A model generated the notes under the pieces. That model saw only the letters and a program-made list of their open reading frames with translations. It did no database searches and had not been told where the DNA came from. A program made the translations under genes and the position numbers. Below, piece after piece: positions 1 through 8,836 of a stretch of 64,000 nucleotides of DNA (position 1 is the stretch's first letter; every line of letters begins with the position of its first letter). The DNA comes from Dietzia natronolimnaea. GTDB taxonomy: Bacteria > Actinomycetota > Actinomycetes > Mycobacteriales > Mycobacteriaceae. Location of the stretch: NCBI RefSeq assembly GCF_039525805.1, contig NZ_BAAAHZ010000019.1; one strand, written 5' to 3'.

Positions 1-149
1 TTGCGGACGTACAGCGGGGCACCATGCTTGGCCAGGGCCTTCTCGACCGTCTCGACTGCCCGGTCGACGCCGGCGCAATAGCCGCGCGGTTCCGCGAGGA
101 GCACTCGCTTGGTTGCCGGTTCGGCGATCATGTCGGTCTGCTCGGTCAT
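1..149 (-). CDS. ispH: 4-hydroxy-3-methylbut-2-enyl diphosphate reductase (5' end only)
   Basis: Only the first 49 codons lie in the window; the gene runs off the left edge. IspH (LytB) catalyses the last step of the MEP isoprenoid pathway, giving IPP and DMAPP. After a short variable leader the translation reads RVLLAEPRGYCAGVDRAVET. The Cys of GYCAG is the family's first [4Fe-4S] ligand. The ATG at 147-149 is the natural start, as conserved sequence begins about 14 residues later. It diverges from the lipid-droplet protein gene across 72 bases. Identification is firm despite the truncation. Confidence 0.9.
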   Translation of the reverse strand, partial: MTEQTDMIAEPATKRVLLAEPRGYCAGVDRAVETVEKALAKHGAPLYVR

Positions 150-221
150 GTCACCAGGGTACGGTTCATACTGGATTCCGACCATCACGCCTCCCGGACG
201 CCCCCCGGCAGAGAGGTTCCC

Positions 222-605
222 ATGCTCCGTCCGTTCTTCCTCACCCGTGTCTCCATCGGGGTCGCCGCCTCCGCGGTGGAGCTCGCCGGGGAGCTCCCCG
301 GTCGCGCGCTCCAGGCGGCGGTCTCGCTGCCCGCGGTCCCCGTGAAGGTCGCCGGCAGCCTGGTGCAGTCGTACCTGCACGCCGGCCAGACCGTCGCCGG
401 TCTCGCGGTCAAGGGCGATCGGGTGATCGCGACGGTGTTCCCCTCCCGGTCGGACAAGCCGGAGTGGGCGACCTTCGACGAGGACCTCGACGACGACGGG
501 GCCGGGGGCGGGGCTGACACCACCGAGGGCCCGGGCGGGGACCGCGGTCCCGGCGGCGACGAGCCCGACGTTCCGACCGGCCGCGTCGCCCCACGCACCA
601 CGTGA
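222..605 (+). CDS. Lipid-droplet-associated protein, actinobacterial type
   Basis: A 127-residue protein starting at the ATG at 222, preceded by GAGAGG at a suitable distance. The open frame extends upstream to 24, but that part lies over ispH on the other strand and is not counted. The first ~85 residues are moderately hydrophobic and Ala/Val/Leu-rich, with short amphipathic stretches and no clear signal peptide. The tail is Gly/Asp/Pro-rich and probably disordered. Its place between ispH and xseA matches mycobacteria and rhodococci, where the equivalent is annotated as lipid-droplet associated. It overlaps xseA by GTGA. The name rests mainly on context and general character; the function is inferred. 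Confidence 0.65.
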   Translation: MLRPFFLTRVSIGVAASAVELAGELPGRALQAAVSLPAVPVKVAGSLVQSYLHAGQTVAGLAVKGDRVIATVFPSRSDKPEWATFDEDLDDDGAGGGADTTEGPGGDRGPGGDEPDVPTGRVAPRTT

Positions 606-1909
606 CCGCCGGAGCGACGAGGTCCCCCAGCAGCCCCGAACAGCCGTGGCCGGTCCGGGTGGTCTCGGACCAGATCGCCAACTGGATCCACCGTCTCGGC
701 GCCGTCTGGGTCGAGGGGCAGATCACCCAGCTCAGCCTGCGCCCAGGCACCCGGACGGCGTTCCTCACCCTGCGCGACCCCTCGGTGGACAATTCGCTGA
801 CCCTCACCTGCCCGCCCCGCCTCATCTCCGAGGCGCCGGTACCGGTCACCGAGGGCAGCCGGGTCGTGGTCCGGGGAACGCCCCGCTTCTACACCGGTCG
901 TGGATCGTTCTCGCTCCAGGTCTCCGAGATCCGCCCGGTGGGCATCGGCGAACTCCTCGCCCGCATCGAGAGGCTCAAGCAGGCCCTGGCCGCCGAGGGG
1001 CTGTTCGACCCTCGTCTCAAGCGCCCGCTGCCGTTCCTGCCGACCTGTGTCGGGCTGGTGACCGGCCGCGCGAGCGCGGCCGAGCGCGACGTGGTCGAGG
1101 TGTCCCGGGGTCGGTGGCCCGACGTGCGGTTCGCCGTCCGCAACACCGCGGTCCAGGGACCGTCGGCCGTACCGCAGATCCTGGAGGCGTTGGCGGAACT
1201 CGACGCCGACCCGGTCGTCGACGTGATCATCCTGGCCCGAGGTGGGGGCTCGGTCGAGGATCTCCTCCCGTTCTCCGACGAGGCCCTGGTGCGGGCGATC
1301 TCGCGGTGTCGCACGCCCGTGGTCAGCGCGATCGGACACGAGCCGGACTCCCCGCTCTCCGATCTGGTCGCCGACCTGCGCGCGGCCACCCCCACCGACG
1401 CCGCCAAGCGCGTGGTCCCGGACGTCGCCGAGGAGCGTCGCCGCATCGTCGAGGCCCGCGCCCGGACCGCACGCGCCCTGCGGGGATGGGTGGAACGGGA
1501 GCGCGGGCAACTCACGGCGATCCGCTCCCGCCCGGTGATGGCGAACCCGTACGGACTCGTGGACTCACGGGCCGAGGTGGTGGCCGAGGCGCTCCGGGCG
1601 GCCCGGCGGGACATCACCCGGATCGTCCAGACCGAGTCCACGTCCCTCGGCCATCTCGCGGCGCGGCTGACCACGCTCGGACCGGCGGCCACGCTGGCGC
1701 GCGGGTACGCGGTGGTCCAGTCCGTCGCCGGGGACCACGACGGCCGGGTGGTCTCGTCCATCGCCCACGCCCCGCCCGGGTCGCAGCTGCGCATCCGGGT
1801 ATCGGACGGCGCACTGTCCGCCGCCGTCCTCGGCACCACCCCCGCCGCGGGACGGCCCGCGGCCACCACCACACCGCCCGAGCCCGCCACACCCGAGGAG
1901 CAGTCCTGA
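602..1909 (+). CDS. xseA: Exodeoxyribonuclease VII large subunit
   Basis: A 435-residue catalytic subunit of ExoVII, which degrades single-stranded DNA into oligonucleotides in complex with XseB. An N-terminal OB-fold (about residues 15-110) binds ssDNA. The catalytic core follows, with the conserved RGGGSVEDL at ~213-221 and GHEPDSPLSD at ~246. A C-terminal helical region carries the ARGYAVV segment near 363. Length is normal for actinobacteria. The GTG start at 602 forms a 4-base overlap with the upstream stop, and xseB overlaps the 3' end, so the three genes are probably cotranscribed. The last ~20 residues are Thr/Pro-rich and unconserved. Confidence 0.95.
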   Translation: MTAGATRSPSSPEQPWPVRVVSDQIANWIHRLGAVWVEGQITQLSLRPGTRTAFLTLRDPSVDNSLTLTCPPRLISEAPVPVTEGSRVVVRGTPRFYTGRGSFSLQVSEIRPVGIGELLARIERLKQALAAEGLFDPRLKRPLPFLPTCVGLVTGRASAAERDVVEVSRGRWPDVRFAVRNTAVQGPSAVPQILEALAELDADPVVDVIILARGGGSVEDLLPFSDEALVRAISRCRTPVVSAIGHEPDSPLSDLVADLRAATPTDAAKRVVPDVAEERRRIVEARARTARALRGWVERERGQLTAIRSRPVMANPYGLVDSRAEVVAEALRAARRDITRIVQTESTSLGHLAARLTTLGPAATLARGYAVVQSVAGDHDGRVVSSIAHAPPGSQLRIRVSDGALSAAVLGTTPAAGRPAATTTPPEPATPEEQS

Positions 1910-2139
1910 TGTCCGACGAGCAGACCCCCGTCTCCCAGCTCGGCTACGAGGAGGCCCGCGACGAGCTGATCGAGGTGGTCCGCATCCTCGAGGCCGGAGG
2001 CCAGGACCTGGACGCGTCCCTGGCGCTCTGGGAGCGGGGCGAGGAGCTCGCCGCGCGGTGCACGGAGCACCTCGACGGTGCGCGTGACCGGATCGATGCG
2101 GTGCTGGGCGACGACGACGACGCCGGAAGCCGTACCTAG
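1909..2139 (+). CDS. xseB: Exodeoxyribonuclease VII small subunit
   Basis: A 76-residue helical protein that coats the long helical arm of XseA in the ExoVII holoenzyme. The family pattern LGYEEARDELIEVVRILE, followed by a LWERGEEL segment near residue 45, is clear. The ATG at 1909 overlaps the xseA TGA by one base, implying translational coupling. The C-terminus is acidic (a run of Asp) and variable. A 14-bp tandem duplication spans the TAG stop and places a second in-frame TAG 14 bases later. Confidence 0.93.
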   Translation: MSDEQTPVSQLGYEEARDELIEVVRILEAGGQDLDASLALWERGEELAARCTEHLDGARDRIDAVLGDDDDAGSRT

Positions 2140-2153
2140 GAAGCCGTACCTAG
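2126..2153. repeat. 14-bp tandem duplication across the xseB stop codon
   Basis: GAAGCCGTACCTAG occurs twice head to tail, at 2126-2139 and 2140-2153. The first copy encodes the last residues and TAG stop of xseB. The second is untranslated and also ends in TAG. Just downstream (about 2199-2227) a GGCGGTCGAACCG unit is also doubled. These look like recent slippage products in the xseB/DUF4245 convergent gap. Confidence 0.85.
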
Positions 2154-2230
2154 GAGGCCACACCCCCCGCGCGCCCGGCCGGCCAGGGTCGATCTGGCGG
2201 CGGTCGAACCGGTGGCGGTCGAACCGCTGG

Positions 2231-2824
2231 CTACCGGCTGCTCGGGAGCGGTTCGGCGTCCTGGACGGCCGCGGCCAACGCCTCGAAGTCCGAGGTGGTG
2301 GCCGACCCGGTCACCGCCACGCGGACGTCGTCCAGGTCCAGCACCCACACCGGGCGGACGTCGTCGCCGGTGTACACGGTCCACTCCTGCCCGGTCACCG
2401 GCACGATGGTCCGGCTCGGTCGCGGTCCGCCGTTCAGTGACCGGAACGCCTCCTCGGGGGCGTCGGACTGGACCAGTTCGACGAAGCTCCGCTCGCCCGT
2501 CACCCAGCCGACGTGACTCGAGGTGGTGTCGGCGAAGCTCTCGACCCGCCCCGAGTTCGAGGTCCACTCCTCCGGGACGTCCGGGGACCGGACCGGGAAG
2601 CCCAGGCTGCGCGCGTCCTGGCGCAGGGAGGCCTCGGCGTCGAACTCGGGGATGGCGCCCTGCTGTGGTCCGGACGGGCTGAAGGTGCACTGGCCCGCGA
2701 CTCCGGCGAAGATCCCGACGATCGCCATGAGCACCACCACTGACCAGAACATGTCGCGGTTGCCCTGCAGGATTCTCGGTTTCGGCTCGGCCACGGCGTC
2801 CAGTATCCCACCCACCCGGGGCAT
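2231..2824 (-). CDS. DUF4245 domain membrane protein
   Basis: About 197 residues if started at the ATG at 2822-2824. A GTG ten codons later is another candidate, and the open frame reaches 2941. A single hydrophobic segment (MFWSVVVLMAIVGIFAGVAG, about residues 28-47) anchors a C-terminal extracytoplasmic domain of ~145 residues. The domain carries the family pattern of 'V..W.S..GR.ES..', a GPRPSRTI segment and a closing SDFEALA region. Function is unknown. The gene sits between xseB and glpX, convergent with xseB and divergent from glpX, as in mycobacteria (Rv1100). Family assignment comes from sequence pattern and synteny. Confidence 0.75.
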   Translation of the reverse strand: MPRVGGILDAVAEPKPRILQGNRDMFWSVVVLMAIVGIFAGVAGQCTFSPSGPQQGAIPEFDAEASLRQDARSLGFPVRSPDVPEEWTSNSGRVESFADTTSSHVGWVTGERSFVELVQSDAPEEAFRSLNGGPRPSRTIVPVTGQEWTVYTGDDVRPVWVLDLDDVRVAVTGSATTSDFEALAAAVQDAEPLPSSR

Positions 2825-2941
2825 GTCGGGCGCCTGGCCCCCGGCGGGCGTCGGGAGGTGCAACAATGAGCGCCGACACCCCATCGTGCGGCGAGTAGCC
2901 ACGTCTGTTCGCGCGCAGCTATCCGAGGAGCCCGACGCCAC

Positions 2942-3952
2942 ATGTCAGACGCCCTACGCCCCGACCGTAACCTCGCCATGGAGCTCGTCCGAGTCACCGA
3001 GGCCGCCGCGCTCGCGGCCGGCCGGTGGGTGGGCCGGGGCGACAAGCTCGGGGGTGACGGCGCGGCCGTGGACGCCATGCGCGAGCTCATCGGCACCGTC
3101 GACATGGACGGCGTCGTGGTGATCGGCGAGGGCGAGAAGGACGAGGCGCCGATGCTGTTCAACGGCGAGAAGGTCGGCACCGGGCACGGTCCCGCGGTCG
3201 ACGTGGCCGTGGACCCGATCGACGGGACGCGCCTCATGGCCGAGGGCCGGCCCAACTCGATCGCCGTCATCGCGGTCGCCGAGCGTGGCGCGATGTTCGA
3301 CCCCTCCGCGGTGTTCTACATGCGCAAGATCGCCGTGGGGCCGGACGCGGTCGGTCACATCGACCTGTCCAAGTCCACCGAATGGAACATCCTGTCCGTG
3401 GCCAAGGCCAAGAACATCGACGTCGGGGACATGACGGTCTGCGTCCTCGACCGCCCCCGGCACGCCGAACTCATCGCGGAGATCCGCGCGGCCGGCGCCA
3501 AGGTCCGGCTGATCATGGACGGGGACGTGGCCGGCGGCGTCGCCGCCGCCTCGGACGACAGCTCGGTGGACATCCTCATGGGCATCGGCGGCACCCCGGA
3601 GGGGATCATCACCGCCTGCGCCATGAAGTGCATGGGCGGGGAGATCCAGGGGCAGCTCTGGCCGCAGGACGACGCCGAGCGCCAGAAGGCCGTGGACGCC
3701 GGCCTCGACGTGGATGCGTTCCTCGGCACCGACGACCTGGTCAAGGGTGACAACTGCTTCTTCGCGGCGACCGGTATCACCAACGGCGACATGGTCCGTG
3801 GCGTCAGCTACCGCTCGAACGGCGCCGTCACCAGGTCGCTGGTCATGCGATCGAAGTCGGGCACGGTCCGGCACGTCGAGGCCCGCCACCGCATGGAGAA
3901 GCTCCGCGAGTTCTCGGCGGTCGACTACGGCCAGGGGACGCGCGACAGCTGA
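2942..3952 (+). CDS. glpX: Fructose-1,6-bisphosphatase class II
   Basis: A 336-residue GlpX-type phosphatase that converts fructose-1,6-bisphosphate to fructose-6-phosphate in gluconeogenesis; it is the main FBPase of mycobacteria. The metal-binding GEGEKDEAP (~63-71) and DPIDGTRL (~91-98) motifs of the inositol-monophosphatase-like fold are intact. The later MGIGGTPEG and ALTRS-like VTRSLVMRS segments are also conserved. ATG at 2942 follows a GAGGAG. Gluconeogenic FBPase suits an organism that grows on fatty or aromatic acids, though this is a housekeeping locus. It lies 65 bases before fumC on the same strand. Confidence 0.96.
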   Translation: MSDALRPDRNLAMELVRVTEAAALAAGRWVGRGDKLGGDGAAVDAMRELIGTVDMDGVVVIGEGEKDEAPMLFNGEKVGTGHGPAVDVAVDPIDGTRLMAEGRPNSIAVIAVAERGAMFDPSAVFYMRKIAVGPDAVGHIDLSKSTEWNILSVAKAKNIDVGDMTVCVLDRPRHAELIAEIRAAGAKVRLIMDGDVAGGVAAASDDSSVDILMGIGGTPEGIITACAMKCMGGEIQGQLWPQDDAERQKAVDAGLDVDAFLGTDDLVKGDNCFFAATGITNGDMVRGVSYRSNGAVTRSLVMRSKSGTVRHVEARHRMEKLREFSAVDYGQGTRDS

Positions 3953-4017
3953 CCCCACCCGGGCCCGCCGCGCCGAGAGCGCCTGCACGGTGCGGCGTGC
4001 CCGCCTACTCTGACCGT

Positions 4018-5421
4018 ATGGCTGACCAGAGTGGATTCCGTATCGAGCACGACACCATGGGCGAGGTCCGGGTACCCGTTGACGCGCTCTGGCGGGCCCA
4101 GACCCAGCGGGCGGTGGAGAACTTCCCGGTCTCGGGCAGCGGTCTCGAGCGCGCACAGATCCGCGCCCTCGGCCTACTCAAGTCCGCCTGCGCGACCGTC
4201 AACGGCCGTCTCGGTCTCCTCGAGAAGACCAAGGTCGACGCCATCGTGTCCGCGGCCGGACGGATCGCGGAGGGTGAGGTCGACGACCACTTTCCCGTCG
4301 ACGTGTTCCAGACCGGTTCCGGAACCAGCTCGAACATGAACGCCAACGAGGTCATCGCCTCGATGTGCGCGGCCGAGGGCGTCACGGTCCACCCGAACGA
4401 CGACGTCAACATGTCGCAGTCCTCCAACGACACCTTCCCCACCGCCACGCATGTCGCCGCGACGGAGTTGGCGCTGACCGAGCTCGTCCCCGCGCTGGGT
4501 GTGCTGGCCGGGTCGTTCGAGCGCAAGTCCGTCGAGTGGCGGGAGGTGGTCAAGTCCGGCCGCACCCATCTCATGGACGCGGTGCCCGTGACCCTCGGCC
4601 AGGAGTTCGGGGGGTACGCGCGCCAGATCCGGGCCGGGGCCGAGCGCGTGTGCGCCACCCTGCCCCGGGTGGGCGAGCTCCCGATCGGTGGCACCGCGGC
4701 CGGCACCGGACTCAACGCGCCGGACGGTTTCGGCTCCGCGGTGGTCGAGGAACTGCGCTCACTCACGGGGCTCGAGGAGCTGCGCCTGGCGGAGGACCCG
4801 TTCGAGGCGCAGTCCGCCCGCGACGGTCTCGTGGAGCTCTCCGGTGCGCTGCGCACGATCGCCGTCTCGCTCACCAAGATCGCCAACGACGTCCGGTGGA
4901 TGGGGTCCGGTCCCATGACGGGGTTGTCCGAGATCCACCTGCCGGACCTGCAGCCCGGGTCGTCGATCATGCCCGGCAAGGTCAACCCCGTACTGTGCGA
5001 GACCATCTCCCAGGTCGCCGCCCAGGTCGTGGGCAACGACGCGGCCGTGGCCTGGGCCGGCGCCACCGGGGCCTTCGAGCTCAACACGGCGATCCCGGTG
5101 ATGGCCCGCAACGTCCTGGAGTCCGCCCGGATCCTCACCACGTCCACGACCCTGTTCGCCGAACGCTGCATCGACGGGATCGAGCCGGACGTCGAGCGGA
5201 TGCGCCGGTACGCCGAGTCCTCGCCCTCGATCGTCACCCCGCTCAACTCGGCGATCGGCTACGAGGAGGCCGCCCGGGTGGCCAAGCACGCCCTGGCGGA
5301 GGGGTTGACGATCCGCGAGGCCGTCATCGCCCTGGGCTTCGTCCCCGACCCGCTGAGCGAGGACGAGTTGGACCGCCGCCTCGACGTGTTGGGGATGACG
5401 GGCCTCGACCGCGAGCGCTGA
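4018..5421 (+). CDS. fumC: Fumarate hydratase, class II
   Basis: A 467-residue fumarase interconverting fumarate and L-malate in the TCA cycle. The superfamily signature GSSIMPGKVNP is at about residues 314-324 and carries the flexible catalytic loop serine. TGSGTSSNMNANEV near 100 and SSNDTFPTATH near 138 are the other substrate-site regions. The start is the ATG at 4018, since the upstream in-frame GTG at 3997 would add seven unconserved residues. A strong hairpin terminator lies 46 bases past the stop. Confidence 0.96.
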   Translation: MADQSGFRIEHDTMGEVRVPVDALWRAQTQRAVENFPVSGSGLERAQIRALGLLKSACATVNGRLGLLEKTKVDAIVSAAGRIAEGEVDDHFPVDVFQTGSGTSSNMNANEVIASMCAAEGVTVHPNDDVNMSQSSNDTFPTATHVAATELALTELVPALGVLAGSFERKSVEWREVVKSGRTHLMDAVPVTLGQEFGGYARQIRAGAERVCATLPRVGELPIGGTAAGTGLNAPDGFGSAVVEELRSLTGLEELRLAEDPFEAQSARDGLVELSGALRTIAVSLTKIANDVRWMGSGPMTGLSEIHLPDLQPGSSIMPGKVNPVLCETISQVAAQVVGNDAAVAWAGATGAFELNTAIPVMARNVLESARILTTSTTLFAERCIDGIEPDVERMRRYAESSPSIVTPLNSAIGYEEAARVAKHALAEGLTIREAVIALGFVPDPLSEDELDRRLDVLGMTGLDRER

Positions 5422-5467
5422 CCCCGGACGCGGTCTGCCGCACGGGGCCGACGAGACCCGGTGAGGA

Positions 5468-5508
5468 ACACCGCGCTGCGTGCCCGGTCCGGGCACGCAG
5501 CGCGGTGT
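5468..5508. terminator. Perfect 19-bp hairpin between fumC and phoH
   Basis: An inverted repeat with a 19-base perfect stem (left arm 5468-5486, right arm 5490-5508) and a 3-base loop sits in the convergent fumC/phoH gap. There is no U-run, as is usual in high-GC actinobacteria. Because the stem is symmetric it can terminate both converging genes. Confidence 0.85.
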
Positions 5509-5523
5509 CTGCTCACTCGTCGG

Positions 5524-6879
5524 TCATGCCGCGGTGATCCGGCGCAGCTCCCCCGGCTCGGCGTCCGGGTGGAACTCCTCGAGCATCGTGGTGACCAGTT
5601 CGGCGATCGCCGAGCGCTCCGAGCGGTTCAGGGTGACGTGTGCGAACAACGGATGCCCCTTGAGCTTCTCCACCACGGCCTGGATCCCGTCGTGACGGCC
5701 GACCCGCAGGTTGTCCCGCTGGGCCACGTCGTGGGTGAGCACCACGCGCGATCCCGTCCCCAGCCTGGAGAGCACCGTGAGCAGGACGTTGCGCTCGAGT
5801 GACTGCGCCTCGTCGACGATCACGAACGAGTCGTGCAGGCTCCGGCCGCGGATGTGGGTCAGCGGCAGCACCTCCAGGATCTCCCGGTCCATCACCTCGT
5901 CGATCACGTTCTCGCTGACCAGGCCCTCGAGGGTGTCGAACACCGCCTGGGACCACGGCGACATCTTCTCCGTCTCGCTCCCCGGCAGGTAGCCGAGCTC
6001 CTGTCCGCCCACGGCGTAGAGGGGCCGGAACACCACGATCTTGCGGTGGCGGCGACGCTCCAGTACCGACTCGAGCCCCGCGCACAGGGCGAGCGCGGAC
6101 TTGCCCGTCCCCGCCCGGCCACCGAGGGAGACGATCCCGATCGACTCGTCCAGCAGGCAGTCGATGGCGATGCGCTGCTCGGCGGAGCGACCGCGCAGTC
6201 CGAACACCTCGATGTCGCCGCGGACGAGCTTGAGGCCGCCGCCGTCGGTGACGCGGGCCAGCGCCGAGGACGACTCGGTCTGGACCCGGATCCCGCAGTG
6301 CACCGGTATCTCCACGTCAAGGCCGGCCGCCCGGGCCGCGAGGGGCGAGGCCCCGCCGTCGGAGAACAGGGTGTCCACGAGGTCCTGGGTGGCGGGCAGG
6401 TTCGCGACCCCGCTGTAGCCGGTCAGCACCACGTCCTGGGCGTGGTACTCGTCGGCGGGCAGTCCCACGGAGCCCGCCTTGACCCGCAGCGGCACGTCCT
6501 TGGAGACCAGGACGGTGTCGAGGCCCTCGGCGCGGAGGTTGAGCGCGCACGCGAGGATCCGGGAGTCCTCCCCCGTGTTCCGGAACCCGGCGGGCAGGAT
6601 CGCCTGGTCGGTGTGGTTGAGCTCGACCCGCAGGGTTCCCCCCTGGTCGGTGATGGGCAGGTCGCCGTCGAGCCGCCCGTGGCGGAGGCGCAGATCCTCG
6701 AGGAGTCGGAGCGCCTCGCGGGCGAAGTAGCCCAGCTCGGGGTGGTGTCGCTTGCCCTCCAGCTCCCCGATCACCGCGATGGGCAGCACCACGCGGTGCT
6801 CGGCGAAGCGGGTGACGGCCCACGGGTCAGAGAGCAGAACCGAGGTGTCGAGGACGTAGGTGCGTACGGTGTCGGTCAC
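5524..6879 (-). CDS. PIN-PhoH family ribonuclease/helicase (PhoH2 type)
   Basis: A 451-residue two-domain protein. The N-terminal PIN domain (about 5-150) starts TYVLDTSVLLSDP, with acidic catalytic Asp residues, and includes VSKDVPLRVKA. The C-terminal PhoH ATPase (about 230-445) has a Walker A GGRAGTGKS near 253-261 and a Walker B-like FVIVDEAQ. Mycobacterial PhoH2 is a sequence-specific RNA helicase and RNase. The GTG start at 6879 is chosen from AGGAG six bases upstream and the length of Rv1095. An in-frame ATG at 6996, behind its own GGAGG, would add 39 residues and cannot be excluded. Confidence 0.92.
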   Translation of the reverse strand: MTDTVRTYVLDTSVLLSDPWAVTRFAEHRVVLPIAVIGELEGKRHHPELGYFAREALRLLEDLRLRHGRLDGDLPITDQGGTLRVELNHTDQAILPAGFRNTGEDSRILACALNLRAEGLDTVLVSKDVPLRVKAGSVGLPADEYHAQDVVLTGYSGVANLPATQDLVDTLFSDGGASPLAARAAGLDVEIPVHCGIRVQTESSSALARVTDGGGLKLVRGDIEVFGLRGRSAEQRIAIDCLLDESIGIVSLGGRAGTGKSALALCAGLESVLERRRHRKIVVFRPLYAVGGQELGYLPGSETEKMSPWSQAVFDTLEGLVSENVIDEVMDREILEVLPLTHIRGRSLHDSFVIVDEAQSLERNVLLTVLSRLGTGSRVVLTHDVAQRDNLRVGRHDGIQAVVEKLKGHPLFAHVTLNRSERSAIAELVTTMLEEFHPDAEPGELRRITAA

Positions 6880-7125
6880 GGCGGACTCCTGGCCCGCGGC
6901 ACCCGCGGGCGAGCTGGGGGTGGACCGGTCGGCCCAGGTCACCTGGTGGTGACGGGGCCGGGTGCCGGCCCCCTCCCGATCGAGTGGATCGATCATCGGC
7001 TGGGACCTCCCGACGGTCGGCTTCCCCACCGACCGTTGTGACCCACGCTACGCCCGAATCACACGAGTGTGAGTTAACTCATCGTGAATTCGTCGGTCTC
7101 GCCGGGGTCCGTGACGCGCACCGGG
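6880..7125. promoter_or_regulatory. phoH upstream region with palindromes
   Basis: This 246-base gap lies upstream of phoH and downstream of the thiolase gene. At 7060-7071 it has CACAC-GA-GTGTG, directly followed by the perfect palindrome GAGTTAACTC (7071-7080), in the most AT-rich part of the gap. They may be an operator or promoter element for phoH, though no convincing -35/-10 pair was found. The in-frame ATG at 6996 with GGAGG also lies here. No separate small antitoxin-like gene could be defended. Confidence 0.4.
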
Positions 7126-8379
7126 TCACGGCACCCTCTCGAACGCGGCGGCCAGGCCCTGTCCGCCGCCCAGGCACATCGTCTCCAGGGCGAGCCGGCC
7201 CTGCCGGCGGGCGAGCTCGCGGGCCATCGTGGTGAGGATGCGCGTCCCCGTGGCCCCGACGGGGTGGCCGAGCGAGATCCCCGAGCCGTGCACGTTGAGC
7301 CGCTCGCGGTCGGCCGCCGTGAAGCCGAACCCGCCCTCCCACTCCCGCAGGCACGCCAGGACCTGGGCGGCGAAGGCCTCGTTGAGTTCGATCAGGTCGA
7401 AGTCGGCGAGACGCAGCCCGAGATCGCCCAGGAGCCCGGCGGTGGCGGAGACGGGACCGATCCCCATCCGGGCGGGATGGACCCCGGTCACCGACCACCC
7501 GAGGGGCCTGACGTACGCGCGCAGCCCGAGGCTCTCCGCGCGATCGCGGGTGGTGACGACGCACACCGCGGCGCCGTCGTTCTCCCCGCTGGCGTTGCCG
7601 GCGGTCACGGTCGCGTCGGGGTCGACCCGCGAGCGCACGGGGCGCAGCGCGGCGAGTGATGCCGCGGTGACACCGCGGCGGGGGTGCTCGTCGGTGTCGA
7701 CGACGACGTCGTCGTCTCCCCCGCCCCGGGGGACCCGCACCGGCACGATCTCCTCGTCGAACACCCGCCCGTCCTGCGCCGCGACGGCGCGCCGCTGGCT
7801 CTCGGCCGCCAGCTCGTCCTGCTCGGCTCGGGAGATCGAGTACTCGGCTCGGAGGTTCTCGGCGGTCTCGAGCATGCCTCCGGGGATCGGGTGGTCCCGG
7901 CCGCCCGACGTCACCCGGCCCCGCGCGATGCGGTCGACGAACTCCACGCGGTCACCGCGGACACCGCCGCGCAGGCCGAGCGAGTAGAACTCGCTGTTCG
8001 ACATCGACTCCGCCCCGCCCGCGATCACCACCTCGCTCGCGCCCACCGCCACCTGCATCGCGGCGTTGAGCACGGCCTGCAGTCCGGATCCGCACCGGCG
8101 GTCGATCTGCATCCCGGGGGTGCGGATGTCCAGGCCGGCGTCCAGCGCCGCGACGCGCCCGATCGCCGGCGCCTCCCCGTTCGGGTAACACTGCCCGAGG
8201 ATCACGTCGTCGACGTCCGTGGCGGACAGACCGGTGCGGTCGACCAGACCGGAGATCGCGGCCGCGGCCAGATCGGCGGCCGCGAGCGGGGCGAGGGCGC
8301 CGTGGCGGCGACCCACCGCGGTGCGCACGGGTTCGCAGACCACGACGTCGGCGAGGGCCCGCGACATGCGGGAACTCAC
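7126..8379 (-). CDS. Acetyl-CoA acyltransferase (thiolase)
   Basis: A 417-residue type II thiolase that cleaves 3-ketoacyl-CoA with CoA in beta-oxidation, or runs in reverse. The nucleophilic Cys96 is in RRCGSGLQ. The NEAFA, GHPVGATG and C-terminal CLGGGQG motifs, which carry the catalytic His and second Cys, are all intact. The GTG at 8379 starts four bases after the upstream MaoC stop behind GGAGTGAG; the ATG at 8367 is an alternative. It is the last gene of the ACAD-MaoC-thiolase operon. Chain-length preference cannot be read from sequence. Confidence 0.92.
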   Translation of the reverse strand: MSSRMSRALADVVVCEPVRTAVGRRHGALAPLAAADLAAAAISGLVDRTGLSATDVDDVILGQCYPNGEAPAIGRVAALDAGLDIRTPGMQIDRRCGSGLQAVLNAAMQVAVGASEVVIAGGAESMSNSEFYSLGLRGGVRGDRVEFVDRIARGRVTSGGRDHPIPGGMLETAENLRAEYSISRAEQDELAAESQRRAVAAQDGRVFDEEIVPVRVPRGGGDDDVVVDTDEHPRRGVTAASLAALRPVRSRVDPDATVTAGNASGENDGAAVCVVTTRDRAESLGLRAYVRPLGWSVTGVHPARMGIGPVSATAGLLGDLGLRLADFDLIELNEAFAAQVLACLREWEGGFGFTAADRERLNVHGSGISLGHPVGATGTRILTTMARELARRQGRLALETMCLGGGQGLAAAFERVP

Positions 8380-8383
8380 CGAC

Positions 8384-8836
8384 TCACTCCACCATCATCC
8401 GGACGGTCTCGGCGACGACCGCCGGACGGTCGGAGCCCTCGACCTCCACGGTCACCAGACTGCCTAGCTGGACCCCGGATGACCTGCGCTGGAGCGAGGT
8501 GAGCTCGATCCCCGCCCGGATGCGCGATCCCACCGGGACCGGTGCCGGGAACCGGACCTTGTCGACGCCGTAGTTGATCATCATCCGGAACCCCCGGATC
8601 TCCATGACCTCCGCGCCCAGCACGGGCAGCAGGGAGAGGGTCAGGTAGCCGTGGGCGATGGTGGCTCCGTAGGGCCCCTGCGCCGCACGGACCGGGTCGA
8701 CGTGGATCCACTGGTGGTCCCCGGTCGCGTCGGCGAACGCGTCGATGCGGTCCTGGGTGATCTCCATCCAGTCGCTGTACCCCACGTGTCTCCCGAGTTC
8801 GGCCTCGAGCTGCTCCAGTCCCTCGAACACCCTCAT
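8384..8836 (-). CDS. MaoC-type enoyl-CoA hydratase
   Basis: A 150-residue single-hotdog protein of the (R)-specific enoyl-CoA hydratase family. The hydratase-2 motif is visible: ITQDRIDAFADATGDHQWIHVDP at about 26-48, with the catalytic Asp and His, then the ATIAHGYLTLSL helix. Its ATG overlaps the ACAD stop (ATGA) and it abuts the thiolase. That gives dehydrogenase, hydratase and thiolase steps in one operon. The 3-hydroxyacyl-CoA dehydrogenase is missing from the operon; one of the SDRs in the window could supply it. It closely resembles the MaoC protein at 28046. Confidence 0.92.
   Translation of the reverse strand: MRVFEGLEQLEAELGRHVGYSDWMEITQDRIDAFADATGDHQWIHVDPVRAAQGPYGATIAHGYLTLSLLPVLGAEVMEIRGFRMMINYGVDKVRFPAPVPVGSRIRAGIELTSLQRRSSGVQLGSLVTVEVEGSDRPAVVAETVRMMVE

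Noticed and set aside
24..221. N-terminal extension of the lipid-droplet protein
   Set aside because: The segment is antisense to the ispH start and its gap, lacks conservation, and the ATG at 222 has its own ribosome-binding site.
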